64,000 nucleotides of DNA from Guptibacillus algicola (GTDB lineage Bacteria; Bacillota; Bacilli; Bacillales; Guptibacillaceae), in contig NZ_JAIVAF010000001.1 of NCBI RefSeq assembly GCF_020171805.1, positions 744,001 to 808,000 on the forward strand. The letters run 5' to 3'. The position numbers and the translations under genes were made by a program. The notes beneath the pieces were generated by a model. That model did not search any database, was not told where the DNA came from, and was given only the letters and a program-made list of their open reading frames with translations. Below, one piece after another: positions 42,798 to 50,786 of this stretch. Every line of letters begins with the position of its first letter. The first letter of the stretch is position 1.

Positions 42798-43934
42798 ATG
42801 AAGAAAAAATTTATAGTCATTTGTGCTATAGTCGTCTTTCTTGCATTTAGTGTGACGTTTTTGTTGATGAATACTGAAGGTTCATCTCTTTCAGAACCGA
42901 AAGACCACCCTTCTTACCGAGAAGATACTGCCATAACAGAAAGCAATACGGTTTCGCTTTCATCCATTAGTCTCTCAGCAGTTGGGGATATTCTTATTCA
43001 CGATCGCGTATACGAAAATGCCGAAACAAAAAACGGTTATGACTTTATGCCGATGCTCGAAGCTGTGCAAAGTGAAATGGAACAGGCAGATATAACCTTT
43101 GCTAATCAGGAAACTGTCATTGGGGGAACAGCGATCGGCCTATCTTCTTATCCTAGCTTCAATAGCCCCCAAGAAGTTGGGGATGCTCTAAAAGAAACAG
43201 GTGTAGATATTGTTTCTATGGCAAATAACCACACTCTTGATCGAGGTGAAAAAGCACTACAAAATGCGATTGAACATTGGAAAGAAATCGGTATGCTTTA
43301 CACCGGAAGTTATCTTTCGGAAGAGGATCAATCGAAGATCCGAACGATAAAAAAAGATGATATCACTGTTGCTTTCCTAGCTTATACATATGGAACGAAT
43401 GGGATTAGACCACCTGCAAACAAGCCCTACTTGGTCAACTATATCGATAAAGAAAAGATATCGAAAGACATCCAAGATGCAAAATCAATCTCAGATGCCG
43501 TTGTAGTCAGCATGCATTTCGGCAATGAATACGAGAGATTGCCTAGCAATTTCCAGCTAGACTTATCTTCATTTATTGCAGAATCTGGTGCCGACATTAT
43601 TCTTGGCCATCATCCACACGTTCTTCAGCCAGTTGAGTGGATTAATACAACAGATGGAAGAAACGTTTTTGTTGCCTATTCATTGGGTAATTTCTTGTCT
43701 GGCCAAAAATTTGACTATAAAGATATCGGTGGAATTCTTACTTTAACAATAGAAAAGAAGAATTTCCGAGGGGAAACGACCGTCGATGTAACCTCCCCAG
43801 CCTTTTTCCCTACTTTTGTTGAGAAAGGGTATATTGTTAAGCCACTTAATGAAGCAAAACCTGAATTACTGAATGAAATCAACGAACATATGAGCCAATG
43901 GGTTCCAGAATTAAAGGTTCCTAAACAAAATTAA
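42798..43934 (+). CDS. CapA-family protein (poly-gamma-glutamate/capsule-type metallophosphatase fold)
   Basis: Started at ATG 42798 (AAAGGTGA upstream). The 378-residue protein has an N-terminal signal anchor, then the CapA fold with SAVGDILIHDRVY, FANQETVIGG, MANNHTLDRG and LGHHPHVLQP. The Asp, Asn and His residues match metallophosphatase-like metal ligands. It acts outside the membrane, in capsule or cell-wall polymer handling. It is not in a pgs/cap operon here, so the polymer is unknown. Confidence 0.88.
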   Translation: MKKKFIVICAIVVFLAFSVTFLLMNTEGSSLSEPKDHPSYREDTAITESNTVSLSSISLSAVGDILIHDRVYENAETKNGYDFMPMLEAVQSEMEQADITFANQETVIGGTAIGLSSYPSFNSPQEVGDALKETGVDIVSMANNHTLDRGEKALQNAIEHWKEIGMLYTGSYLSEEDQSKIRTIKKDDITVAFLAYTYGTNGIRPPANKPYLVNYIDKEKISKDIQDAKSISDAVVVSMHFGNEYERLPSNFQLDLSSFIAESGADIILGHHPHVLQPVEWINTTDGRNVFVAYSLGNFLSGQKFDYKDIGGILTLTIEKKNFRGETTVDVTSPAFFPTFVEKGYIVKPLNEAKPELLNEINEHMSQWVPELKVPKQN

Positions 43935-43935
43935 A

Positions 43936-43972
43936 GTCGCCCCCTCTAAATGAGGGAGCGACGTGTTTTATT
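43936..43972. terminator. Terminator between the CapA-like gene and the amidase
   Basis: GTCGCCCCCTC pairs with GAGGGAGCGAC with one mismatch, with T on the plus side. Confidence 0.82.
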
Positions 43973-43977
43973 CCAAG

Positions 43978-44994
43978 TTAGAACAACATGTTCCAAGTAA
44001 TTGGTCCTACAATACCGTCAACTACCAATCCTTTTCTAGCTTGATATTTCTTTACAGCATCTCGTGTGATAGGCCCAAAAATACCATCAGGCTTAACATT
44101 AACTGCTCGCTGGATCGCCTCAACATCTTTTCCACGATCACCAACCATGACATAGTGCCCTGGGTATGGTCGCACTGGTCTTGAATATACAGGGTTAGTC
44201 CGAGCTTTTTTCAAAGCTGCTAGTGTGATCGGACCTACGATCCCATCTTCACTAAGACCATACAGTCGTTGAAACTTCTTCACAGCTTCTTCGGTTTCTC
44301 TACCAAAAATCCCATCCGCTCCATATTCTTGCAGGTTCATACCCACATCGATCAGATAGTTTTGAATACGTTTTACTTCATCTCCACGATCTCCATAGCT
44401 AAGAAGAAGGATAGACTTTGTAGGCTCTGTCGTAACAACTTCTAGCGTTTCAGAGCCACTGAACAAATAAAAAGTGGCTGTTACATCACTTATAAATTCA
44501 GCCCATGTCACCCCGTAACGATTTAAAGCGTTCTGTGGATCTGTTCTTCTTGTAGGATCTAACGTTGAGTGTGCAACAATATCTGATTCTGGATCCAGGT
44601 TGAATTTATGACAAAGATAAGCGATGTACCACACATACCTACTATACGCTTCACTAAATGTAATACTTCCCCCCCAACAAAGCTCTACTCCGATTGCATG
44701 ATCATTCGCATCACCGTTATATAAAGCATTATCAGTATTGACTACATATCGAACATGCCAGGCTTTTTCATCTAAAGGAATAATTTCTAGAATGACATCA
44801 TCATCAATAAATGTATGTGCAGAAGCTGAAACGACGTTTTTTGCAAAATATGCGCGATTAGCATATGCAGTGGAACCAGCATTTCCTGTATCGTGCGCTA
44901 CAATAAATGTTATTCCATCATTTTTTTCTTGTGGCCTGGATTTTCCTTTGCTAATATAGTCCCTCGTAATGGCATACTTGTTTTCAACTGCCAT
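43978..44994 (-). CDS. N-acetylmuramoyl-L-alanine amidase with two peptidoglycan-binding domains
   Basis: A 338-residue protein with no signal peptide. The amidase_2 domain (residues about 20-165) has zinc ligands in VAHDTGNAGS, ASAHTFID and VAHSTLDPTRRTDP. Two PG_binding_1 repeats follow (SYGDRGDEVKRIQNYL to DGIVGPITLAALKKA; GDRGKDVEAIQRAV to DGIVGPITWNML). It cleaves the peptide side chain from the glycan. The missing signal fits a spore-cortex or holin-dependent lytic enzyme such as CwlA; it may be a domesticated prophage gene. Confidence 0.92.
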   Translation of the reverse strand: MAVENKYAITRDYISKGKSRPQEKNDGITFIVAHDTGNAGSTAYANRAYFAKNVVSASAHTFIDDDVILEIIPLDEKAWHVRYVVNTDNALYNGDANDHAIGVELCWGGSITFSEAYSRYVWYIAYLCHKFNLDPESDIVAHSTLDPTRRTDPQNALNRYGVTWAEFISDVTATFYLFSGSETLEVVTTEPTKSILLLSYGDRGDEVKRIQNYLIDVGMNLQEYGADGIFGRETEEAVKKFQRLYGLSEDGIVGPITLAALKKARTNPVYSRPVRPYPGHYVMVGDRGKDVEAIQRAVNVKPDGIFGPITRDAVKKYQARKGLVVDGIVGPITWNMLF

Positions 44995-45085
44995 TTAACT
45001 CACTCCTTTTTTGCCACATTCTCTCTTTCTTCCTATATATGGTATGTGGAAACGAGTTGAGGAGGACTAGTTATCATTTCAAATT

Positions 45086-45115
45086 AATTAAAAAGGGCCA
45101 CGGCCTAAGCCGCGG
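45086..45115 (-). terminator. Terminator of the 45132 gene
   Basis: GCCACGGC (45095-45102) and GCCGCGGC (45107-45114) form a stem with one G-T or mismatch, with U on minus. Confidence 0.75.
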
Positions 45116-45131
45116 CATTCCTCTTCATTCT

Positions 45132-45314
45132 TTAAGTAAGATTGTTGTAGTCTGTAGAATCATTCATAAATGAATCTAGATGAACATTCATGCCTGGTTT
45201 GTTCTCAAGCCTGCTCAATAAACTTGTATACTCCGATCGATTGTCATCATTCTGCAGTGCTTTTAATGCTTTTTGTATCAAAATTGCGTCTTTTTGGTTG
45301 ATATTCAAAGGCAT
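45132..45314 (-). CDS. Small hypothetical protein
   Basis: A 60-residue, polar, helix-rich protein (NQKDAILIQKALKALQND onward) that I do not recognise. GGAGG precedes the ATG at 45314. It is divergent from yuiD and closes with a terminator. It has no membrane segment or cysteine. Confidence 0.55.
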   Translation of the reverse strand: MPLNINQKDAILIQKALKALQNDDNRSEYTSLLSRLENKPGMNVHLDSFMNDSTDYNNLT

Positions 45315-45403
45315 TTCCTCCGTTTTTAAGCATTATTATTTCACACCTAAACAAAACATATTACTTCCTTTTGTTTGGGAGACTATATGGTGAGGTGAAT
45401 ACG

Positions 45404-45877
45404 TTGAATAAAGGAATCGTAACTGCTCTATCTGCCATTTCATTAGCTCAAGGGTTAAAGATCCTTACACACAAAAAAGAATCAGGAAAATGGGATTGGC
45501 GTCCTCTCTTACAAACAGGAGGAATGCCAAGCTCTCATTCAGCTGGTGTATCTGCCCTCGCTACGTACACCGCTTTACAAAAAGGAAAAGAATCCATTGA
45601 GACAGCATTAGCATGTGTTTTCGGTGTTATCGTAATGTATGATGCTCAAGGGATTAGAAGACACACCGGAGAAATCGCTCAATTAGTGAATGATTTAGAT
45701 GAAGATATCGAGTTACTATCAGGTCATTACCCTGACCTTCTTCATGTTAGAAGGGAAGAAGAACTTAATGAACTCCTTGGACATCAGCCTGCAGAGGTTG
45801 CTGGAGGGGCCTTTTTTGGAATTGCCCTTGGTCTCCTTGCGCATACATTAGGAAAAAATAAACAGCCCAAACATTGA
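45404..45877 (+). CDS. yuiD: Divergent PAP2-like membrane protein (YuiD)
   Basis: I take the TTG at 45404 (GAGGTGA upstream). The 157-residue protein has hydrophobic helices and the block LLQTGGMPSSHSAGVSALAT, then DAQGIRRHTGEIAQ and LLGHQPAEVAGGAFFG, matching B. subtilis YuiD. The family resembles PAP2 phosphatases but lacks the full catalytic set. The function is unknown. Confidence 0.88.
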   Translation: MNKGIVTALSAISLAQGLKILTHKKESGKWDWRPLLQTGGMPSSHSAGVSALATYTALQKGKESIETALACVFGVIVMYDAQGIRRHTGEIAQLVNDLDEDIELLSGHYPDLLHVRREEELNELLGHQPAEVAGGAFFGIALGLLAHTLGKNKQPKH

Positions 45878-45901
45878 CATCCTACCGAAACCGTGTATAA
45901 T
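45874..45901 (+). promoter_or_regulatory. Strong sigma-A promoter for an orphan transcription unit
   Basis: TTGACA (45874-45879) and a perfect TATAAT (45896-45901), 16 bases apart. It overlaps the yuiD stop codon. Confidence 0.85.
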
Positions 45902-45992
45902 AAGAAATTGGGATCTCGAAATTCCCGTATTAACAACTAGCTCCTTTAACATTAGGAGAACTAAAATTCATAACTGGAAGGATATGAACAGC

Positions 45993-46100
45993 ATGTCTCG
46001 AATTGGCTTACATCAAGTTATTGGCCATACTACAATTGCTGTTGATCCTGCTCACTCACACTGGCGCGGCTTCGGAGCCGTAAGGATGAAAGAGAGGTAG
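45993..46100 (+). CDS. Small ORF in the orphan unit, unknown
   Basis: ATG 45993 gives 35 codons, with GGAAGGAT upstream; an ATG at 45984 is in frame but too close to that site. The product is polar, rich in His and Gly, and ends in VRMKER. The next frame (stop 46178-46180) reads through ERSTDLYGMFTAAMKELLL without a stop. A one- or two-base shift would join them. Coding status is unproven. Confidence 0.35.
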   Translation: MSRIGLHQVIGHTTIAVDPAHSHWRGFGAVRMKER

Positions 46101-46203
46101 GGCTTTCGTTGTTTGAGAGATCAACAGATCTCTATGGTATGTTTACCGCGGCAATGAAGGAGTTACTGTTAATAAACTAACGATCGTTATATATAACCCA
46201 AAG

Positions 46204-46232
46204 AAAGAGCGCATCGCTTCGATGCGCTCTTT
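46204..46232. terminator. Bidirectional terminator at 46204
   Basis: AAAGAGCGCATCG pairs with CGATGCGCTCTTT almost end to end. It serves the orphan unit on plus and the 46241 gene on minus. Confidence 0.9.
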
Positions 46233-46240
46233 GTCAATTT

Positions 46241-46477
46241 TCACTTATCATTTCGATCGATTATGCCTGCAATTACGCCACCTGTATACATAATTGAAGA
46301 TATGATTCCACTAATTCCAAAAGCTCCAAAAGCAAAGATCCACCTAAGAGGGTGCGGCTCTTGAATCGAAGCATAATCTGGCAAGTAATTTCCAAGAGTA
46401 ATTCCAATAAACAATGCGACTACAAGGCCTGTAATCAGAATATACACGGCCATTTTTCTAAGTAAATATCCATTCAT
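46241..46477 (-). CDS. Small membrane protein with two helices
   Basis: A 78-residue protein with two hydrophobic segments (about residues 9-30 and 45-70), separated by LPDYASIQEPHPLRW. I do not recognise it. The ATG at 46477 has AGGAGG upstream. It is transcribed alone on the minus strand. Confidence 0.65.
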   Translation of the reverse strand: MNGYLLRKMAVYILITGLVVALFIGITLGNYLPDYASIQEPHPLRWIFAFGAFGISGIISSIMYTGGVIAGIIDRNDK

Positions 46478-46530
46478 GAGCTAAAGCCTCCTTGCCATTT
46501 TCATTCCCTCATGGTGATCACGCAAACATC

Positions 46531-46875
46531 TTAGTCTTTCATATAGCCGGTGTCGTGAGTGTCGTGATGCAAGAAGCCGTTCTCTGCTCGTCTTTGATGC
46601 AGCATTTCATGGTTTTCATCCGTGTTCCAACCTATATCATTCTTAGGATGAACCCATTCATCACCTGACATGATAGAAGGATCGACCTCATCACTCCAGT
46701 TATTAAGGGGCGAGTCATCTGAATTATACAAACTATCACCGATCACCACCCCATACCGATTTACAAAAGGGGCTTTCATTTCTATACCTGTTCCCTTGAA
46801 TGTCGGGGCATCGATCTGATGTGGTTGTGTCTCATCAAATATTGGTGAATCCTTTTGATTTTTATTTTCTTTCAT
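46531..46875 (-). CDS. Spore-associated hypothetical, possibly DUF3905
   Basis: A 114-residue, acidic, hydrophilic protein with Trp, His, Asp and Gly, including APFVNRYGVVIGDSLYNSDD, NNWSDEVDPSIMSGDEWVHP and NDIGWNTDENHEM. My memory places this pattern in DUF3905, found in sporeformers, with moderate confidence. AGGAGG lies upstream of the ATG at 46875. There is no membrane segment. Confidence 0.6.
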   Translation of the reverse strand: MKENKNQKDSPIFDETQPHQIDAPTFKGTGIEMKAPFVNRYGVVIGDSLYNSDDSPLNNWSDEVDPSIMSGDEWVHPKNDIGWNTDENHEMLHQRRAENGFLHHDTHDTGYMKD

Positions 46876-47000
46876 TTTTCAGCCCTCCTGATAATGAATG
46901 TGGTTAGTATTGGATAATTAGACAGAACGTATGCGAAGGATAACTGAGAAGGGCATTATATGTTAAAATAAGTTCAGTTGATAATAAAAGGAGTTTACCT

Positions 47001-48122
47001 ATGACAATGTTCGAACAACATCCATTTCTTTCGAATAATTGGAAAGAAGCAGGGTTTGACAAACTTTCCCCTGTTCAGGAACAAGCAATTCCACGCATTT
47101 TGAATGGAGAGGATTTACTTGTTGAAGCCCCAACAGGAACTGGAAAAACGCTAGCCTATCTTCTCCCGATTATTCAGGAGTTAAGAACTGATAAAACACA
47201 CACGCAAGCGGTTATTCTCACACCGACTCGTGAACTTGCCATGCAAGTATTTGGCGTAGCGCAGAAGTTTCTTGAAGGTAGCGATATGAGTGCAGCATCT
47301 ATGATCGGTGGCGCTGCTATCAAACGCCAAATAGAAAAGTTAAAAAAGCATCCAAAATTAATTGTAGGTACGCCAAACCGCGTAGCAGAATTGATTGAGA
47401 TGAAAAAGTTAAAAATGCACGAAGTGAAAACAATCGTTTGTGACGAAGCTGATCAAGTCCTTCATCCATCTACGATGGAAGACGTGTCTTTTATCTGCCA
47501 ATCCGCTATGCGTGATTGCCAACTGTTATTCTTCTCAGCAACCCTCTCTGATAAAGTAACGCAGCAGGCAAAGAAGCTATCTGAAAATGCAGCCCATTTA
47601 ACAGTTGAGGCTTCAAAGCAAGAAAAAGAAGCAGTTTCACATAGCTATTACGTTACAAACCGTCGAGAGAAGCCCGAAGTATTACGAAAATTAGCTAAAA
47701 AAGAAGGCGTAAAAGCACTTGCCTTTGTTAACAATAGTGATTTCTTATCAAGACTTAAAGAAATCCTTGCTACAAAGAAAATCTCTTTTGACGTATTAGA
47801 TAGCTCTACGAATAAAACAGAACGAAAAAACGTTTTGAACCGCTTTCGTAAGGACCAGATTCAATTATTGATTACGACTGACTTAGGCGCACGTGGTCTT
47901 GACATCGATAACATCACACATGTCTTCCATTATGATCTTCCTGAAGATGCTAGAACGTATGTACACCGTTCTGGAAGAACAGGAAGAATGGGTAAAGAAG
48001 GTAATGTCGTCACTCTTCTACTCCCTGGTGAAGAAAAATACCTTGAGAAAATTACAAATAAGCTTGGAATCGAAGTATCGAGGAAGAATGAAGCACAAAA
48101 GAAAAGAGTAAAGCGCAAATAA
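47001..48122 (+). CDS. yfmL: DEAD-box RNA helicase (YfmL-like)
   Basis: A 373-residue minimal DEAD-box core. It has the Q motif (WKEAGFDKLSPVQEQAIP), motif I VEAPTGTGKT, TPTRELA, VCDEADQVL, FFSATL, then LLITTDLGARGLDI and YVHRSGRTGRMG. The tail is short and basic (KKRVKRK). The size and sequence fit B. subtilis YfmL, which helps ribosome assembly. Start ATG 47001; 47007 is also possible. AAGGAG is upstream. It ends in a terminator. Confidence 0.9.
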   Translation: MTMFEQHPFLSNNWKEAGFDKLSPVQEQAIPRILNGEDLLVEAPTGTGKTLAYLLPIIQELRTDKTHTQAVILTPTRELAMQVFGVAQKFLEGSDMSAASMIGGAAIKRQIEKLKKHPKLIVGTPNRVAELIEMKKLKMHEVKTIVCDEADQVLHPSTMEDVSFICQSAMRDCQLLFFSATLSDKVTQQAKKLSENAAHLTVEASKQEKEAVSHSYYVTNRREKPEVLRKLAKKEGVKALAFVNNSDFLSRLKEILATKKISFDVLDSSTNKTERKNVLNRFRKDQIQLLITTDLGARGLDIDNITHVFHYDLPEDARTYVHRSGRTGRMGKEGNVVTLLLPGEEKYLEKITNKLGIEVSRKNEAQKKRVKRK

Positions 48123-48123
48123 T

Positions 48124-48162
48124 AAAAGCTGGCAATTAGGGGCTCCCTTATTGCCAGCTTTT
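48124..48162 (+). terminator. Terminator of the YfmL-like gene
   Basis: AAAAGCTGGCAA pairs with TTGCCAGCTTTT over a 15-base loop. Confidence 0.88.
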
Positions 48163-48171
48163 CAATTTAAA

Positions 48172-48312
48172 TCAATCACTATTAAACATATCGAACAGTC
48201 CTTTTGCCATACTACCTTCTCCTTTTGTCCCACCTGTTTGCGACATAACGGCAAAGACGCGGCTCGCCAACCGGCTAAATGGAAGTGATTGCACCCAAAC
48301 TGTTCCGGGACC
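48172..48312 (-). pseudogene. C-terminal remnant of an AIM24/TIGR00266-family gene
   Basis: On the minus strand the frame ending at 48172 reads GPGTVWVQSLPFSRLASRV, then a Gly-rich linker (GGTKGEGSM) and a short tail. This is the C-terminal signature of the AIM24/TIGR00266 family, normally about 230-270 residues. Only about 46 residues remain, and there is no start or ribosome binding site. Upstream codons show no family match. It is a degraded gene between two intact ones. Confidence 0.72.
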
Positions 48313-48362
48313 CAAAACCAAAGGTTTCGATACTCTTAGAACAAGATTAAGCTATTTCCAAA

Positions 48363-48396
48363 CAAAAAAGATCTGCTCACTTAAAAAGCAGATCTT
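48363..48396 (-). terminator. Terminator of the Spo0F-type gene
   Basis: AGATCTGC (48369-48376) pairs with GCAGATCT (48388-48395), with U on minus. Confidence 0.85.
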
Positions 48397-48404
48397 CTCA
48401 ATGT

Positions 48405-48791
48405 TTATTTCAATGAAGTCATTTCTTTCGCGTTCTCATGAAGGACCCTTTTGACTGTTCGACACACTTCCTCGATATCGAATGGTTTAGCAAAGTGGGT
48501 GATAGCGCCAAGGTTCATGAACTCTTCTACAAGCTGTAGCTCACCGTAAGCTGTCATAAAGATAACCCGAATATTTTCATTAATCTTCTTTAAGGCCTTA
48601 AATACTTCTAATCCATCCATACCAGGCATCTTTAGATCGAGTAAGACAAGATCAGGACTCTCTTGCTTCACAAGCTCGATAGCTGTAATGCCGTTCGGAG
48701 CCTGCAGAGCTTTGAAGCCTTCTTTCTTAAAAAGTTCGCTTAACAAAATACGAATTCCATACTGGTCATCAACAATCAGAATTTTATTCAT
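48405..48791 (-). CDS. Spo0F-type single-domain response regulator
   Basis: I start at ATG 48791 (AGAGGTGG upstream), not at the longer open frame from 49004. The 128-residue receiver domain has DD at residues 8-9, the phosphoacceptor Asp52 in [12 protein letters not shown], Thr in IFMTAYGE and the Lys in FAKPFD. It is close to B. subtilis Spo0F, including [10 protein letters not shown] and THFAKPFDI. No output domain is present. It acts in phosphorelay from kinases to Spo0B. The setting here is not the usual spo0F-fbaA locus, so it may be a second copy. Confidence 0.85.
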   Translation of the reverse strand: MNKILIVDDQYGIRILLSELFKKEGFKALQAPNGITAIELVKQESPDLVLLDLKMPGMDGLEVFKALKKINENIRVIFMTAYGELQLVEEFMNLGAITHFAKPFDIEEVCRTVKRVLHENAKEMTSLK

Positions 48792-49072
48792 TCGTATGCC
48801 ACCTCTGCTATTTAATCTCAGGTCTTGTCCTTCGTTATCACTATTGTGCACTATAATCAGAACCCTGGAAATAACTTCGTCGAAACTAGTCATAAGACTA
48901 CATTTCTCGCACTTTTTCGCACTGTCTTTGTTCCCTATTAAGAATTCGAAACGCACTATAAAAGGTTGACTGTCCTTTTTTACCATTTTATAACGTTTCT
49001 TCACTGTTTCGGTTTTATTATGTTTGACATGGGGTATTGCCTACTAACAATAATTAGGAGGTTTTTAAAACC

Positions 49073-49201
49073 ATGACGGGTCCATCGAAGCAGAATATTA
49101 AAGAAATTGAGAACAAAGCAAAACAAGAACAACAAGAGGCAATTAAAGCGCGCAATGTCGTGTTAGAAGCTACTCGAGTAAATTCCATACACCCATCTTA
49201 A
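49073..49201 (+). CDS. Small ORF, lysine- and glutamine-rich, possibly spore-type
   Basis: ATG 49073 has TTAGGAGG upstream (11 bases of spacing). The 42-residue product is hydrophilic and helix-forming (KEIENKAKQEQQEAIKARN). It resembles small spore proteins in composition, but I cannot name a family. Its stop runs directly into repeat-rich sequence. Confidence 0.45.
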   Translation: MTGPSKQNIKEIENKAKQEQQEAIKARNVVLEATRVNSIHPS

Positions 49202-49258
49202 AAACAGGCACTCGCTTTACTCAAGCTGTCGAGAAAATCTCGGCAGCTTTTTCTCGCT

Positions 49259-49323
49259 AACGCTCCTTTGGGGTCTAACCTGTCCCGCTCATCCCGCTGG
49301 AGCCGAGCATCCTTCTGCTCCAA
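49259..49323 (-). repeat. Module B, truncated copy
   Basis: The minus strand aligns over 65 bases with 1671-1735 with about seven mismatches by eye. The 3' half, with the complementary arm, is missing. Confidence 0.8.
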
Positions 49324-49479
49324 TCTACGTTGTTGTGAGATTGATTTAAATGATTTTTCATCAAATCCAGAACCTTTAATAAGCAACTTGAGATAATTGG
49401 AAAAGAAAAATATTTCTTTTCTAGTTGAAGTCAATAGTACTCGGAAGGTTCTGTTTGGATTCATCACAAGGATTGCACA

Positions 49480-49533
49480 CAGCTTGACTCCCGCATTTGT
49501 CCGCATGAAAGCAAGCTGTATTCAAACTCCTAC
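49480..49533 (-). repeat. Module A, degenerate copy
   Basis: On the minus strand GTAGGAGTTTGAATAC is kept. The next stem positions change from CCACTTG/CAAGTGG to CAGCTTG/CAAGCTG, so pairing is preserved. The inner loop is shorter and the outer 3' arm is decayed. Modules A and B lie in the same relative order as at 1472-1800, but inverted. The other bases of the 49202-49601 gap show nothing I can name. Confidence 0.7.
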
Positions 49534-49601
49534 GACATCAGGAGCACAGGTTAACGTTTTGCTACAAACTGATGAGCAGGCTCTCGCCTCTCTTAATATG
49601 C

Positions 49602-49632
49602 AAAAAAACCTCCGCCACATTGGCGGAGGTTC
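49602..49632 (-). terminator. Terminator of the YtxG/YtxH-like pair
   Basis: A perfect 11-bp stem, AACCTCCGCCA with TGGCGGAGGTT, with U on minus. Confidence 0.9.
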
Positions 49633-49636
49633 TTGT

Positions 49637-50269
49637 TTATTTACGATATGTGCGTTCTAATTCAAGTTTTGCAGCATCGTCTAGTGTTTCAGGAGAATCC
49701 GGATCTTTCTCAAGAGTTCGTTCAACGTCTCTTTGAATCACATCATCCATCGTTTCTGCACCTGATGTTTCGACAATCATTTTTTCTACATCATGATTTA
49801 CCATCGTTGAGACTGGCACTTCAGTTTCATCTAGCTCAGAAGCTTTTCGTTTCGAATAGCCGCTTGGAGCAAGTGCTTCTTCTTGATTCGATTTTGACTC
49901 CTTGTTTTTCTTTAAGTTTTTCACTTTGCCAACGAAATCATTGGATTTTGTTTTTACTGACTGGGCAAAAGATGCTGATTTGTCCTTAACGTTTCCAGAA
50001 ACTTCAACACTCTTATCTTTCGCTTTCGTAACACCATCGCTAATATCGTTTCGAAGCGCCTTCCCTGATTTAGGGGCTAATAATACACCGGCAGTAGCAC
50101 CCACTAACGTTCCAGCAAGAGCAGCAATCGCTGGCCCTTTCTTCTGGTTATCCTGTTTTTTAGGAGACTTATTGATACGAATAACTTCTCTCTGACCTGA
50201 ATCTTGACCTTTTGGAGCAGGTTCGTGCTTCACATCGACATTGTGCTCAGAATTCTTCGTCTTCTTCAT
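49637..50269 (-). CDS. YtxH-like envelope stress protein
   Basis: A 210-residue protein. After a polar N-terminus comes the YtxH-type hydrophobic segment AIAALAGTLVGATAGVLLAPKSGKALR (residues about 47-72), then long helical regions rich in K, D and S (VTKAKDKSVEVSGNVKDKS) resembling coiled coil, and an acidic tail. The domain is common in general-stress proteins. The start shares one base with the stop of the DUF948 gene. Its function is not defined. Confidence 0.8.
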   Translation of the reverse strand: MKKTKNSEHNVDVKHEPAPKGQDSGQREVIRINKSPKKQDNQKKGPAIAALAGTLVGATAGVLLAPKSGKALRNDISDGVTKAKDKSVEVSGNVKDKSASFAQSVKTKSNDFVGKVKNLKKNKESKSNQEEALAPSGYSKRKASELDETEVPVSTMVNHDVEKMIVETSGAETMDDVIQRDVERTLEKDPDSPETLDDAAKLELERTYRK

Positions 50270-50712
50270 TATTGACCATCCTCCTTAACAGATTGAGTGT
50301 ACGACTTCTTAAGACGATACTGTTCCCATAATCCTAAGATAGTACTACCCCAATTCGCTACTTTAACAGTGTTTCCCTGCTTGGATTCTACACCTTTTTC
50401 AAAAGAATCACTGATTTTGGAAAAAGATTTATTTAATCTCTGAAGAGAATCACCAGTATCTTTTACTGCCTCAAAAGCTGGCGTGAACTTTTCTGCTTTT
50501 TCTTGAATTTCATCAGTCAGAACATTAGTCTTGTGGAGCAAGACAGTCGTTTCCTTTGTTAAGCCGTCAATTTGCCCTTGCACAGAATCAATTGTTTCTG
50601 CAGTCTTTGAAAGCGTTGCTTCAGTAGACTTCAACACTTTAATAAGAAAAACACTTAACACTACAAATGCTAGAGCTATAATTGCAACTGCTACGTATAG
50701 AATGATTTCCAC
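50269..50712 (-). CDS. DUF948 membrane protein (YtxG-like)
   Basis: A 147-residue protein with an N-terminal helix (ILYVAVAIIALAFVVLSVFLI) followed by a coiled-coil-like region of DUF948 (TEATLSKTAETIDSVQGQID onward). It precedes the YtxH-like gene, as in B. subtilis ytxGHJ, a sigma-B/sigma-H stress operon. The GTG or ATG start at 50712 has AGGAGG upstream. Confidence 0.82.
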   Translation of the reverse strand: MEIILYVAVAIIALAFVVLSVFLIKVLKSTEATLSKTAETIDSVQGQIDGLTKETTVLLHKTNVLTDEIQEKAEKFTPAFEAVKDTGDSLQRLNKSFSKISDSFEKGVESKQGNTVKVANWGSTILGLWEQYRLKKSYTQSVKEDGQ

Positions 50713-50786
50713 AATGAGCCTCCTACCAATTTATTTTGAGCATAGTTTCCAATACCCTTGTATAGGAAAGCTAATCGTAAAAATTT

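Larger units (their letters stand above)
45908..46232 (+). other. Orphan transcript: small ORF or structured RNA between promoter and terminator
   Basis: A strong promoter and the terminator at 46204 delimit about 320 nt. Its leader can form GGGA/TCCC and CTCCT/AGGAG hairpins. A 35-codon frame (45993-46100, start GGAAGGAT about ten bases upstream) encodes MSRIGLHQVIGHTTIAVDPA onward. A second frame open from about 46050 to 46180 follows in another register. I recognise neither. It may be an sRNA, a small protein, or a frameshifted gene. Confidence 0.5.

Noticed and set aside
48792-49004. Longer N-terminus for the Spo0F-type regulator
   Set aside because: The extra 71 residues do not resemble any domain, and the internal ATG at 48791 has the ribosome binding site and the family's first residue.
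49397-49989. Several plus-strand open frames over the YtxH-like gene and repeats
   Set aside because: They are antisense shadows or cross the degenerate module A. The minus-strand genes have family matches.
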